DNA of 64,000 nt from Pedobacter ginsenosidimutans (GTDB lineage Bacteria; Bacteroidota; Bacteroidia; Sphingobacteriales; Sphingobacteriaceae), in assembly GCF_001442625.1 (NCBI RefSeq), contig NZ_LMZQ01000001.1:588578-652577 (forward strand), written 5' to 3'. Positions 46,433-55,023 of the stretch are shown piece after piece; position 1 is the first letter of the stretch; each line of letters opens with the position of its first letter. The notes beneath the pieces are model-generated. The model was not told where the DNA came from. It made no database searches and saw only the letters and a list, made by a program, of their open reading frames with translations. The position numbers were made by a program, and so were the translations under genes.

Positions 46433-47077
46433 TTAATTAACAGCACTTTCTTTAACTAATGTGTAAAAATCTTGATAGGCTTCAATAAAATCATCTGCAA
46501 AATTAATGGCTCCCGAAACGGCTATACCATAAATACCAGTTTGCATTAAAGCTTCTACATCGTAGGTCTTTATCCCACCCACAGCTAATACCGGAATATT
46601 GACGGACATAGCCTTCAATTCTTTTATTACCTGTTGATAGCCCTCGGTATCTAGAGGCGTATAATTATTGGGTTTGGTTTCAGTTTCTGCAAATGGACCA
46701 TAGCCAGCATAATCGGCTCCTTCCTGGGCAAGTCTGATTAAATTTTCTACTGTATTTGCCGATCCTCCAAGGGTAATATCAGGGCCAACCAATTTGCGCA
46801 GCGCTATAAAATCGGCATCCATATCTTCCATGTGGAAACCCTGTATATCGGCCTTTCCATTTAAATGAACATGATTGGTAACAATTAAGGTGGTACCCCA
46901 ATCATCACAAATTTCGGCTATTGCATTAATATCCTTTAAGAGTTCTTCATCACTTTTGCTCAGGCAACGGTACTGGATCCATTTTGCACCAGCCTCGCAG
47001 GCCTGTTGTGCCTGTTCGATATGGCTTAAATGTGGAATATCGTGCGTAATGTAATGAAGTTTCTCTATGTATTTCAT
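46433..47077 (-). CDS. thiE: Thiamine-phosphate synthase
   Basis: A 214-residue TIM-barrel protein of the ThiE/TenI family. Motifs seen: GAKWIQYRCLSKSDEEL near residue 31, GFHMEDMDADF near 79, GADYAGYGPFAETETKPN near 115 and the phosphate loop PVLAVGGIKTYDVEALM near 160 with GIAVSGAI after it. It joins HMP-diphosphate with thiazole phosphate to form thiamine monophosphate. ThiE normally has a KD[DE] motif in the pyrimidine pocket, which is only partly seen here, so TenI is the alternative. Confidence 0.82.
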   Translation of the reverse strand: MKYIEKLHYITHDIPHLSHIEQAQQACEAGAKWIQYRCLSKSDEELLKDINAIAEICDDWGTTLIVTNHVHLNGKADIQGFHMEDMDADFIALRKLVGPDITLGGSANTVENLIRLAQEGADYAGYGPFAETETKPNNYTPLDTEGYQQVIKELKAMSVNIPVLAVGGIKTYDVEALMQTGIYGIAVSGAINFADDFIEAYQDFYTLVKESAVN

Positions 47078-47271
47078 ACTGGGTGAACAGGATTTTTAAG
47101 ATGATCAGATTTTAAGATCAGGAGGGCAATATAAACAAAATCGCCATTGCAAGTATATTCCGCAATGACGATCCTGTTTTAGCTTTAATCTTTTTTCAGT
47201 TTCATACTATATGGCGCACAGACCATCTGAATAGGATCTTGTTTAGTGAGCCAACAATTAATGGTTCGAGT

Positions 47272-47309
47272 TGACAACTTTAATAGGCGATTTGCCTGGA
47301 AAGTTGTCA
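47272..47309. other. Perfect hairpin between the thiamine receptor gene and thiE
   Basis: Arms TGACAACTTT and AAAGTTGTCA pair perfectly, enclosing a second stem GGC/GCC. It begins 15 bp after the receptor stop. It lacks a T-run on the minus strand, so it may be a processing or stability hairpin and not a terminator. Confidence 0.6.
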
Positions 47310-47324
47310 GCTCTGAATAACAGA

Positions 47325-49772
47325 TTAAAATTTCACATTCAAACTTAGCAAAAAGTTAGTTCCTGCTTGTGGGTAAAAGAAGTTTTCGGTTACCCTGCTT
47401 CCACCTGCCTGGTAGCCATAGGTATAACCATTGCTTTCGTATTTCTTATCGAAAATATTGTTTACCAATAAACCCAGGTTTACGTTTTTAACACCTGCAA
47501 ATTTAAAGTCGTAGCCCAAACGTGCATTGCTTACCCAATAACCGTTAATGGTTCTACCGTTGTTCTGCGTATTATCCAAATATTGTTTACTTACATATTT
47601 GCTCTGTAAGGCTACAGCAAAACCACTAACAGGTTTGTAAACCAGCTCCCCAAAAAGAACAGCATTTGGAGAATAGGAGATGTCGGTTAACTTATAGTTG
47701 TTTACAACAAATCCGCCATTATCGTAATCTTCATAATATTCACTAAAATCTTTGATTTTATTCCTACTCAACGCAGCATTGGCATTTAATACAAATTGCT
47801 GGCTAATGATATAAGAACCATCTACCTCAATCCCTAAACGATAGCTTCTGTCTACATTCTGACGATAGTTGGCTCCAACATCATTTATTTGCCCGGTAAC
47901 AACCAATTGGTTTTTATAAAACATACCATAGGCATTGGCACCTAAATTAAATTTATCATTTTTAAATCGGTAACCTAACTCTACATCATTCAAACGTTCA
48001 GGTTTTGGAGAGATACCCGCTACCGCAGCATCTGTATAATCATCTCTGTTGGGCTCTTTGTTGGCCACACTAAATGAGGCATAAACATTGCTCTGCGGAT
48101 TGATAAAATATGTTGCCCCAAATTTTGGGTTAAAGAAATTTAAGGTTTCGTTAATAGCCAAAGTGTTTAGTTTGTTTTCCGTTCCGGCAACATCGAAATA
48201 TACCCGGCGGTACTGTAGGTCGGCAAATAAGCTTAACGATTCTACCGGGCTATAATTTACTTTACCATAAACGTTAAAATCGGTTTTAAAACCATCGTTA
48301 TCATAATAATGTCTGTCTATATTTCCATTTGAAGCATATTGTGCCCAGATTACCTGCCCGAAGTGGGCGCCTTTATATTCGTTATATGCACCGCCCAAAG
48401 TAAAGTTTAAATTCTTTTGAGGCACGTAGTTAAAGGCATAGGTAATGCCATAAAAATCGTTATCCAACCAACGGCGACGGATCAAATCTGTACTTGTAAT
48501 CGGTGTTCCTCCCGGAATAACAACCGGATTTAATCCATAATTTTTCAGTTCATCCTGTACCCTGTATTCTTCATAATAACCTTCACCTTTAGTATAATGT
48601 AAAGCGCCGTTGAAAGAAAACTGATCGGAAAGCTGTCTGGCATAAATTAACTGGTAATGGTTTTGTGTATAGTTATCCGTTTGGTTATTGTACAAGAAAC
48701 TGTTGTAAGTTCTTCCCGAATTTAAAAGATTAGCAGCATCATCTGCACCTAATCCGTTTCTGGCAATATAGGCATTCATTCCGGCCACATCATTTTCTAA
48801 GCGTGATTGCGGAATACCGTTCCATGATTGATAGGTTTTCTCATTTCCTGAAAAAACATTTACGCGCAGCAGGTCTTTATTGCCATGGTAAGCACCAGAA
48901 AGAAAATATGATTTAAGCAATGACGAACCACGGTCTACATAACCATCAGAGCTGATCCTTGACAAACGGCCATCAAAGCTAAAGCGGTTGTTAATCAAAC
49001 CTGTTCCAACCTTAACGGTGTTTTTCCAGGTATTGAAACTGCCGTAGGTGCTGTTTACTTCGGCATAAGGCTCCATTTCGCTGGCAGTTGTCTGAATATT
49101 TAAACTCGCACCGAATGCACCTGCACCATTTGTTGAAGTACCTACACCTCGCTGAATCTGTATATTATCTACTGATGAAGCAAAATCGGGCATGTTTACA
49201 TAAAACGTACCTTGACTTTCACTATCGTTGATCGGAATACCGTTAACGGTTACATTGATCCTGCTATTGTCGCTACCGCGGATACGGATACCTGTATAGC
49301 CAACGCCAGCACCAGCATCAGAATTAACCACAACTCCTGGTGTGTTCTGCAGGATAAAAGGCAGGTCTTGTCCGAAATTATTCTGTTGGATTTCTTCCTT
49401 GCTAATATTCTTATAGGTAGTTGCTGATTTTTCTGTTGCCCGTGTTGCACGAACAATCACCTCATCTGCCAGGAAATTTTGAGGCGAGAGGCTAAAATCC
49501 AGCGTAGTATGCTGTTTAAGTTCTACAGCTTTTTCGATTGTTTTATAACCTACATAACTTACTATAATCGTGTATTTTCCATTACTAAGGTTTGTGATGG
49601 TGTAGTTTCCTGAGGCATCGCTTACAACTGCCGTTTTTTGATTTCTCAATTTAACCGTAGCACCCGGAAGTGGCTGCTGGTTTTGATCTGTTACCTTACC
49701 TGTAACAGAAATTTGTGCCGATACAAAGAAGGGCAACATTGCAACAAGCGCTGCAAAAAGTAAATTTTTCAA
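47325..49772 (-). CDS. TonB-dependent receptor under TPP riboswitch control (thiamine uptake type)
   Basis: An 815-residue TonB receptor. The frame opens with TTG at 49772, giving MKNLLFAALVAMLPFFVSA as signal peptide; an in-frame TAA six codons upstream and no nearby ATG make this start necessary. A carboxypeptidase-regulatory domain covers about 22-105, the plug about 115-230 (GVGYTGIRIRGSDNSRINVTVNG and GVGTSTNGAGAFGASLNI), and the barrel the rest, ending in LLSLNVKF. A TPP riboswitch precedes it, as for the thiamine-regulated outer membrane proteins of Bacteroidota (Omr1), so uptake of thiamine or a precursor is likely. Confidence 0.92.
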   Translation of the reverse strand: MKNLLFAALVAMLPFFVSAQISVTGKVTDQNQQPLPGATVKLRNQKTAVVSDASGNYTITNLSNGKYTIIVSYVGYKTIEKAVELKQHTTLDFSLSPQNFLADEVIVRATRATEKSATTYKNISKEEIQQNNFGQDLPFILQNTPGVVVNSDAGAGVGYTGIRIRGSDNSRINVTVNGIPINDSESQGTFYVNMPDFASSVDNIQIQRGVGTSTNGAGAFGASLNIQTTASEMEPYAEVNSTYGSFNTWKNTVKVGTGLINNRFSFDGRLSRISSDGYVDRGSSLLKSYFLSGAYHGNKDLLRVNVFSGNEKTYQSWNGIPQSRLENDVAGMNAYIARNGLGADDAANLLNSGRTYNSFLYNNQTDNYTQNHYQLIYARQLSDQFSFNGALHYTKGEGYYEEYRVQDELKNYGLNPVVIPGGTPITSTDLIRRRWLDNDFYGITYAFNYVPQKNLNFTLGGAYNEYKGAHFGQVIWAQYASNGNIDRHYYDNDGFKTDFNVYGKVNYSPVESLSLFADLQYRRVYFDVAGTENKLNTLAINETLNFFNPKFGATYFINPQSNVYASFSVANKEPNRDDYTDAAVAGISPKPERLNDVELGYRFKNDKFNLGANAYGMFYKNQLVVTGQINDVGANYRQNVDRSYRLGIEVDGSYIISQQFVLNANAALSRNKIKDFSEYYEDYDNGGFVVNNYKLTDISYSPNAVLFGELVYKPVSGFAVALQSKYVSKQYLDNTQNNGRTINGYWVSNARLGYDFKFAGVKNVNLGLLVNNIFDKKYESNGYTYGYQAGGSRVTENFFYPQAGTNFLLSLNVKF

Positions 49773-49840
49773 TTTTATTGTTTTTAGTTAAACCCATCGG
49801 AAAAGGGGCATTGCCGATTTTCAGTTAAACTTCCATAACT

Positions 49841-50009
49841 CCAATCCCTACGCCGGCATTACCCGGATCAGGTGCATTCGAGGTGGCTGGCTGGAGGGTT
49901 TTAAGGTTGATGGCATTACCCCTCTACCTTTTTACCTTCTACCTTTCACCTCAAAATGGGTATGATCTCAGCCTGTTTTTGTGTTTATTTAAACAAGGCA
50001 CCCCTAATG
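49841..50009 (-). promoter_or_regulatory. TPP (thiamine pyrophosphate) riboswitch
   Basis: On the minus strand the THI-box core elements occur in order: AGGGGTGCC, AGGCTGAGATCATACCC and ACCTGATCCGGGTAATGCCGG followed by CGTAGGGATT. P3 is extended by about 80 bases, which includes a GAGGTG/CACCTC-type stem. It ends about 70 bp upstream of the TonB receptor start and would repress it when TPP is abundant. Confidence 0.96.
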
Positions 50010-50107
50010 ATGGTGCAAATGTAGGAAATATTTAACAATAAGCGTGTTTTTTGGTGCTTTCTGGGCTAAATCTACAAAAACTGATTGCTTAATGATGAAT
50101 TTTGCAC

Positions 50108-50256
50108 CTTTTAGGTTTAGAAATCGAAAGTTCTGTGCCCTGTGGCAAACTGCTGTTAATTAAACCCGACAGGAGCAAACATCCCGATTTCTTCAATCGG
50201 GACAAAGCGGATGGCGGGACCACAGCATCTATGAAACACTGTACTTTCATTTCCTA
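50108..50256. repeat. MITE-like element, copy C (left part missing)
   Basis: It shares CTGCTGTTAATTAAACCCGACAGG and the hairpin CCCGATTTCTTCAATCGGG with copy D and ends ACTTTCATTTCCTA. The left half with the GAGTTCCGAT hairpin is absent. The left boundary is approximate. Confidence 0.6.
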
Positions 50257-50280
50257 AAAAGAAAAACATTTTATTATTAA

Positions 50281-50515
50281 TAGGAAACGAGTGGTTTCTG
50301 AACATTTAGCTTTTTCAGCCCCGCTTTTGGTACGAGTTCCGATGAAGGATCGGAAGCTCTTCCCGACAATCGGGTTTATTTCACTTAGGCCGGTGCTTGG
50401 AAAGCAAACCGCTGTTAATTAAACCCGACAGGAGCGAACATCCCGATTTCTTCAATCGGGATAAAGCGGATGGCGGGACTACAGCATCCATGAAACACTA
50501 ACCTTTCATTTCCTA
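50281..50515. repeat. MITE-like element, copy D (most complete)
   Basis: A 235-bp element with 15-bp terminal inverted repeats, TAGGAAACGAGTGGT and ACCTTTCATTTCCTA (12 of 15 pair). Inside are three hairpins: GAGTTCCGAT/ATCGGAAGCTC, CCCGACAATCGGG and CCCGATTTCTTCAATCGGG. It is flanked by 17-bp direct repeats (AAACATTTTATTATTAA at 50264-50280 and 50519-50535). No transposase frame is present. Confidence 0.75.
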
Positions 50516-50535
50516 AAAAAACATTTTATTATTAA

Positions 50536-50548
50536 TGGGAAACGAGCG
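50536..50548. repeat. MITE-like element, left-end fragment E
   Basis: TGGGAAACGAGCG follows the second 17-bp direct repeat, at the same offset as the left end of copy D. It looks like the start of a further copy. Confidence 0.5.
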
Positions 50549-50608
50549 ACACTGAGCCTGGCATTTTGAAACAAAGTCCATGAATTTAATCAAGAAACAT
50601 CTATTTTC

Positions 50609-51139
50609 TTATACACCAAGAAAATCGTTTACGGCCATAATTGCATTTTCTAACCTCTCATCGCCCAATCCACTAATTACTTTATAATTTGCATTTAGTG
50701 CTTTCAGTTCCTTATGCCAAACCTGCATAAAATATTCGCGTTTCTCCGGAAAATCACGCAGCGGATCATCTTGCCAGGGCAAATCAATGTCCATTAACAG
50801 ATACAGGTCGTACGGTCTTTCAGGCAGTGCATCCAGCACTAGCTGTGGTGTTTCACATAATACTTCATCGCTCCAGATCTTTACCGTAATAAAAGTCGTA
50901 TCGCAAATAATAAAATCGCTTTCGGTCGTTACTAAAATGGCATCTTCTAAAGCTACCTGCCCGTAATACATATTCACTTCATCCTGCAGGGTATAGTCGG
51001 CAACCAGGTTTTCGCAGTAATAGCGGGCATACTCTGGCACCCACGAAACTTTATAATATTTGGCCAGCAATTGGGATATAGTAGATTTTCCCGTACTTTC
51101 CGGGCCAACAATAGCGATCTTTTTAATGTTTTTATTCAC
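50609..51139 (-). CDS. NadR-like AAA ATPase/ribosylnicotinamide kinase-like
   Basis: The start is placed at a GTG at 51139 (VNKNIKKIAIVG); an alternative TTG at 51163 adds eight residues. The 176-residue P-loop protein has IAIVGPESTGKSTIS (Walker A) followed by YARYYCENL, the FIICDTTFITVKIW segment and a C-terminal lid region, as in the kinase domain of NadR. It would phosphorylate a vitamin-like nucleoside such as nicotinamide riboside. The adenylyltransferase domain of NadR is missing and no PnuC permease is adjacent. It lies 600 bp upstream of the thiamine riboswitch. Confidence 0.75.
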   Translation of the reverse strand: MNKNIKKIAIVGPESTGKSTISQLLAKYYKVSWVPEYARYYCENLVADYTLQDEVNMYYGQVALEDAILVTTESDFIICDTTFITVKIWSDEVLCETPQLVLDALPERPYDLYLLMDIDLPWQDDPLRDFPEKREYFMQVWHKELKALNANYKVISGLGDERLENAIMAVNDFLGV

Positions 51140-51192
51140 GATATGTTTTCTGAATACGGTCAAATGTAAAAGAAAAAGGCTTAAAAGAAAAA

Positions 51193-51223
51193 ATCCGGTT
51201 GAGGAGGGCTCCTCTAACCGGAT
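51193..51223 (-). terminator. Terminator-like hairpin upstream of the NadR-like gene
   Basis: A strong stem ATCCGGTTgAGGAG/CTCCTctAACCGGAT; on the minus strand it is followed by TTTTTTCTTTT. No minus-strand gene lies upstream of it, so it may be an attenuator in the leader of the NadR-like gene or the end of a small RNA. Confidence 0.7.
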
Positions 51224-51244
51224 AATAAACCAAACAAACTATTT

Positions 51245-51292
51245 ATGAAGAAATCCTCATGGCGGGTAACTAATCCGCGGAGGAAGCTTTAG
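51245..51292 (+). CDS. Possible 15-residue basic mini-ORF
   Basis: Frame ATG to TAG encoding MKKSSWRVTNPRRKL, between the hairpin at 51193-51223 and a palindrome at 51287-51306 (CTTTAGA/TCTAAAG) that covers its stop. There is no protein evidence and chance cannot be excluded. The remaining 270 bp to the next gene hold no other frame and a TACATTTG promoter-like box at 51450-51457. Confidence 0.25.
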   Translation: MKKSSWRVTNPRRKL

Positions 51293-51574
51293 ATCATTGT
51301 CTAAAGTATATACAAAACGTACATATGTTCTGCTTATTACAACATTATTGCCAATATTTCTAATATCACAACTTCGTGACTTAATTCTGACGTGTAGTGC
51401 CACTTTTACGAAATTCTTTTAACACTAATTAACATTTACAATAAAACCGTACATTTGATTTTGACAGTCGTGTATATTTAATAGTACAATCTGAAAATTA
51501 GTGTTCATTATTTAAAACTATTTGTACTAAATGGTGTTATTTATTTAAGACATCAACAACTAAAACGTTATACC

Positions 51575-51892
51575 ATGAAAAAGTTATGTGTTGTATTATC
51601 TCTTCTAATTGTATTTGCTTTAGGTTCGATTGCCTTTACAAATATTAAATTGGGTGGAATAATCGGAAAAATTACGCCGGGTGATGCGGCTTCTGCTGTA
51701 TCGCTTGTAGCGGCGACAGACACGCTAAAAGCGCAGATTAGCCAAGGTGTTTTTACTTTTACTAACCTCAAAGAAGGCGTTTATACTGTTGTGGTAAAAG
51801 CCAATGCACCATACAAAGATGCTGTAATAGAAAAGGTTGCCGTAAAAGATAGCGCCACTACAGATTTAGGCGAAATTAAATTACAGCAATAG
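51575..51892 (+). CDS. Small secreted carboxypeptidase-regulatory-like domain protein
   Basis: A 105-residue protein with a signal peptide (MKKLCVVLSLLIVFALGSIAF). The mature part is one beta-sandwich of the carboxypeptidase-regulatory type (LGGIIGKITPGDAASAV, then FTFTNLKEGVYTVVVKANAPY), as in the N-domains of TonB receptors but alone. It may be an envelope or surface protein. A TACATTTG box at 51450-51457 is a candidate promoter and a terminator follows at 51916. Confidence 0.8.
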   Translation: MKKLCVVLSLLIVFALGSIAFTNIKLGGIIGKITPGDAASAVSLVAATDTLKAQISQGVFTFTNLKEGVYTVVVKANAPYKDAVIEKVAVKDSATTDLGEIKLQQ

Positions 51893-51915
51893 TCCGTTTC
51901 ACAAAAGAAAAATCT

Positions 51916-51948
51916 AAAAAGAGCACTTAAATAATGCTCTTTTTTATT
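51916..51948 (+). terminator. Terminator after the small secreted protein gene
   Basis: AAAAAGAGCA/TGCTCTTTTT stem with a T-rich tail, 24 bp after the stop. Confidence 0.85.
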
Positions 51949-51982
51949 TTAAAAAAAACACCTTAAAATCACGCTAAAGATG

Positions 51983-51990
51983 TATCTTTG
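51983..51990 (+). promoter_or_regulatory. Bacteroidota -7 promoter element for carB
   Basis: TATCTTTG fits TAnnTTTG, about 113 bp upstream of the carB ATG, leaving a leader of roughly 100 nt. The leader shows no recognised riboswitch. Confidence 0.5.
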
Positions 51991-52102
51991 CATCCCGACA
52001 GAACAGTTGGGATTTTTCTTCTTACAAGCACAAAATCTCGTTGCTTTCAGGGTTTCAAAAGAACCAATACTTTAGAATTTTAATTATTGTTTAAGCTTTA
52101 TC

Positions 52103-54940
52103 ATGCCTAAAGACACTTCCATACGCTCAGTACTGATTATCGGATCTGGACCAATTATTATTGGCCAAGCCTGTGAATTTGATTACTCGGGTTCGCAAGC
52201 GGCTCTTTCTTTAAAAGAAGAAGGAATTACCGTTTCCATTATCAACTCCAATCCGGCTACAATTATGACGGATAAGGTTATCGGCGACCATGTTTACCTG
52301 CGCCCGTTAACTGTTGATTCAATAGAGGTTATTTTACAAGAGCATATCGACTCTGCAGATTTACCTAGAATCGATGCGGTACTTCCAACTATGGGAGGCC
52401 AAACTGCATTAAACCTTTGTAAAGAAGCTGAAGAACGTGGTGTTTGGGAAAAATATGGTGTAAAGGTTGTTGGTGTAGATGTTGCTGCAATTGAAAAAAC
52501 TGAAAACCGCGAAGCTTTCCGCCAGTTAATGGTTGATATCGGTGTAGGTGTTGCAGAATCGAGAATTGCCAACTCATTTTTAGAAGGTAAAGAAGCAGCA
52601 CAAGAAATCGGTTACCCACTGGTAATCCGCCCTTCATATACCTTAGGTGGTTCTGGTGGTGGTTTCGTACACAAAAAAGAAGAGTTCGATGCCGCTTTAA
52701 AACGTGGTTTAGAGGCTTCGCCAACACATGAAGTATTAGTAGAGAAAGCCGTTTTAGGCTGGAAAGAATATGAGTTGGAGTTATTAAGAGACAGCAATGA
52801 TAACGTAATCATTATCTGTTCGATCGAAAACTTCGACCCGATGGGTATCCACACAGGAGATTCGATCACGGTTGCTCCGGCAATGACCTTATCTGATCGT
52901 TGTTACCAGGAAATGCGTAACCAGGCGATTAAAATGATGCGTGCAATCGGTAACTTCGCTGGTGGCTGTAACGTTCAGTTTTCGGTTAACCCTGCAAACG
53001 ATGAAATTATCGCCATCGAAATTAACCCACGTGTATCACGTTCATCAGCCTTGGCAAGTAAAGCAACCGGTTATCCAATTGCAAAAATTGCCGCAAAACT
53101 AGCAATCGGTTACAACCTGGATGAAATTGAAAATCAGATCACCAAAACTACTTCAGCATATTTCGAACCTACTTTAGATTACGTAATTGTTAAAATACCC
53201 CGCTGGAACTTCGATAAATTTAAAGGCGCTAACAAAGAGCTTGGCTTGCAGATGAAATCGGTTGGTGAGGTAATGGCAATTGGCCGTACTTTTATCGAGG
53301 CACTACAAAAAGCTTGTCAGAGTTTAGAGATCAACCGCGCAGGTTTAGGTGCAGATGGCAGACAGGTGCGCAATATTGAAGAAATTATGGACGGTTTGGA
53401 GCACGCTTCATGGAACCGTTTGTTCTTAATAAAAGATGCCATGGCAATGGGCGTACCTTTGGAGTCTATCCGTAAGGTAACCAAAATTGACAAATGGTTC
53501 TTAAACCAGATTCAGGAGCTTGTATTGCTTGAAACTGAATTGAAAAGATATTCACTAAACAATATCCCGCAGGATTTCTTCGTAACGCTTAAACAAAAAG
53601 GCTTCTCTGATATCCAGATCGCCTGGTTGTTAGGGAATGTTACAGAAGATGAAGTTTACGATCGCCGTAAAGCTTTAGGTATAAACAGGGTATATAAAAT
53701 GGTTGATACCTGCGCCGCGGAGTTCCCGGCCAAAACACCATACTACTACTCTACTTTCGAAGAGGAAAACGAATCTGTTCCATCTGATAAGAAAAAGGTA
53801 ATTGTATTGGGTTCAGGTCCTAACCGTATCGGTCAGGGTATCGAATTCGATTACTCTTGTGTGCATGGTTTATTGGCAGCAAAAGAAACAGGTTTTGAGG
53901 CCATCATGATTAACTGTAACCCTGAAACGGTTTCAACAGACTTTAACATGGCCGATAAATTATATTTCGAGCCGGTTTTCTGGGAACATGTCCGCGAAAT
54001 TATCGAGCTGGAAAAACCAGTGGGCGTTATCGTTCAATTGGGTGGACAAACAGCTTTAAAAATGGCTGAGAAATTAACCGAAAGAGGCATCAAGATTATC
54101 GGAACATCTTTCGAGAATATGGACATTGCTGAAGACCGTGGCCGTTTCTCAGACCTGTTGAAAGAATTAGATATTCCTTATCCAAAATATGGTGTTGCAG
54201 AGAATGCTGAAGAAGCAATCGTTGTTGCAAACGAAGTAGGTTACCCTGTATTGGTCCGCCCGAGTTATGTACTTGGTGGACAAGGCATGAGTATCGTAAT
54301 CAACGATGAAGACCTGGAAAAAGCAGTAGTAAAATTACTAGGTGATTTACCGGGCAACCGTGTATTGATCGATCACTTTTTAGATAGGGCAGAAGAAGCA
54401 GAATCTGATTCGATTTCTGATGGCGAGGATGTACACATTGTGGGTATGATGGAGCACATCGAGCCTGCAGGTATCCACTCAGGAGATTCATTTGCCGTAT
54501 TACCTACATTCAGCTTATCAGAAACGGTAACTAAAGCAATGGAAGAATACTCAATCAAAATTGCAAAAGCATTAGATGTACGCGGTTTATTAAACATTCA
54601 GTTCGCCATTAAGGATGAGAAAGTTTATGTAATCGAGGCAAACCCAAGGGCATCGCGTACAGTTCCTTTCATCGCAAAAGCTTACGATGTTCCATACATT
54701 AATATCGCAGCTAAAATTATGCTGGGTGTAGCAAAACTGAAAGATTTTACCATCGTTCGTAAACTTAAAGGTTATGCCATTAAAGAGCCGGTTTTCTCTT
54801 ACGAGAAATTCCCGGAGGTAGCGAAAGAATTAGGTCCTGAAATGAAATCTACAGGTGAGGCGATCCGTTTCATCAAAGATTTAGAAGATCCTTACTTCCG
54901 CAAGCTTTACAAAGACAAATCGATGTACTTGAGTAAGTAA
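52103..54940 (+). CDS. carB: Carbamoyl-phosphate synthase large subunit, without MGS domain
   Basis: A 945-residue CarB with both ATP-grasp halves (about 1-400 and 550-945): RSVLIIGSGPIIIGQACEFDYSG at the N-terminus, RPSYTLGGSGGGF near residue 174, then VIVLGSGPNRIGQGIEFDYS near 565 and VRPSYVLGGQGMS near 718. The oligomerisation region lies between. It makes carbamoyl phosphate for arginine and pyrimidine synthesis with CarA. E. coli CarB is 1073 residues long and ends in an allosteric MGS-like domain; this protein stops at about the end of the second synthetase unit, so that domain is absent. carA is not adjacent. Confidence 0.97.
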   Translation: MPKDTSIRSVLIIGSGPIIIGQACEFDYSGSQAALSLKEEGITVSIINSNPATIMTDKVIGDHVYLRPLTVDSIEVILQEHIDSADLPRIDAVLPTMGGQTALNLCKEAEERGVWEKYGVKVVGVDVAAIEKTENREAFRQLMVDIGVGVAESRIANSFLEGKEAAQEIGYPLVIRPSYTLGGSGGGFVHKKEEFDAALKRGLEASPTHEVLVEKAVLGWKEYELELLRDSNDNVIIICSIENFDPMGIHTGDSITVAPAMTLSDRCYQEMRNQAIKMMRAIGNFAGGCNVQFSVNPANDEIIAIEINPRVSRSSALASKATGYPIAKIAAKLAIGYNLDEIENQITKTTSAYFEPTLDYVIVKIPRWNFDKFKGANKELGLQMKSVGEVMAIGRTFIEALQKACQSLEINRAGLGADGRQVRNIEEIMDGLEHASWNRLFLIKDAMAMGVPLESIRKVTKIDKWFLNQIQELVLLETELKRYSLNNIPQDFFVTLKQKGFSDIQIAWLLGNVTEDEVYDRRKALGINRVYKMVDTCAAEFPAKTPYYYSTFEEENESVPSDKKKVIVLGSGPNRIGQGIEFDYSCVHGLLAAKETGFEAIMINCNPETVSTDFNMADKLYFEPVFWEHVREIIELEKPVGVIVQLGGQTALKMAEKLTERGIKIIGTSFENMDIAEDRGRFSDLLKELDIPYPKYGVAENAEEAIVVANEVGYPVLVRPSYVLGGQGMSIVINDEDLEKAVVKLLGDLPGNRVLIDHFLDRAEEAESDSISDGEDVHIVGMMEHIEPAGIHSGDSFAVLPTFSLSETVTKAMEEYSIKIAKALDVRGLLNIQFAIKDEKVYVIEANPRASRTVPFIAKAYDVPYINIAAKIMLGVAKLKDFTIVRKLKGYAIKEPVFSYEKFPEVAKELGPEMKSTGEAIRFIKDLEDPYFRKLYKDKSMYLSK

Positions 54941-54967
54941 CTGCTTACGAAGACTTGTAAAATAGCA

Positions 54968-55002
54968 ATGGCCAGTGATGATTTTCACTGGCCATTTTTT
55001 TT
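54968..55002 (+). terminator. Terminator after carB
   Basis: Stem GGCCAGTGA/TCACTGGCC with a short loop and eight T. Confidence 0.92.
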
Positions 55003-55023
55003 GTGATGTTTTATTATGTTGTT

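Noticed and set aside
50264..50535. 17-bp direct repeats around copy D as a target-site duplication
   Set aside because: Too long for known element types and followed by identical left-end sequence on both sides, which fits tandem duplication better.
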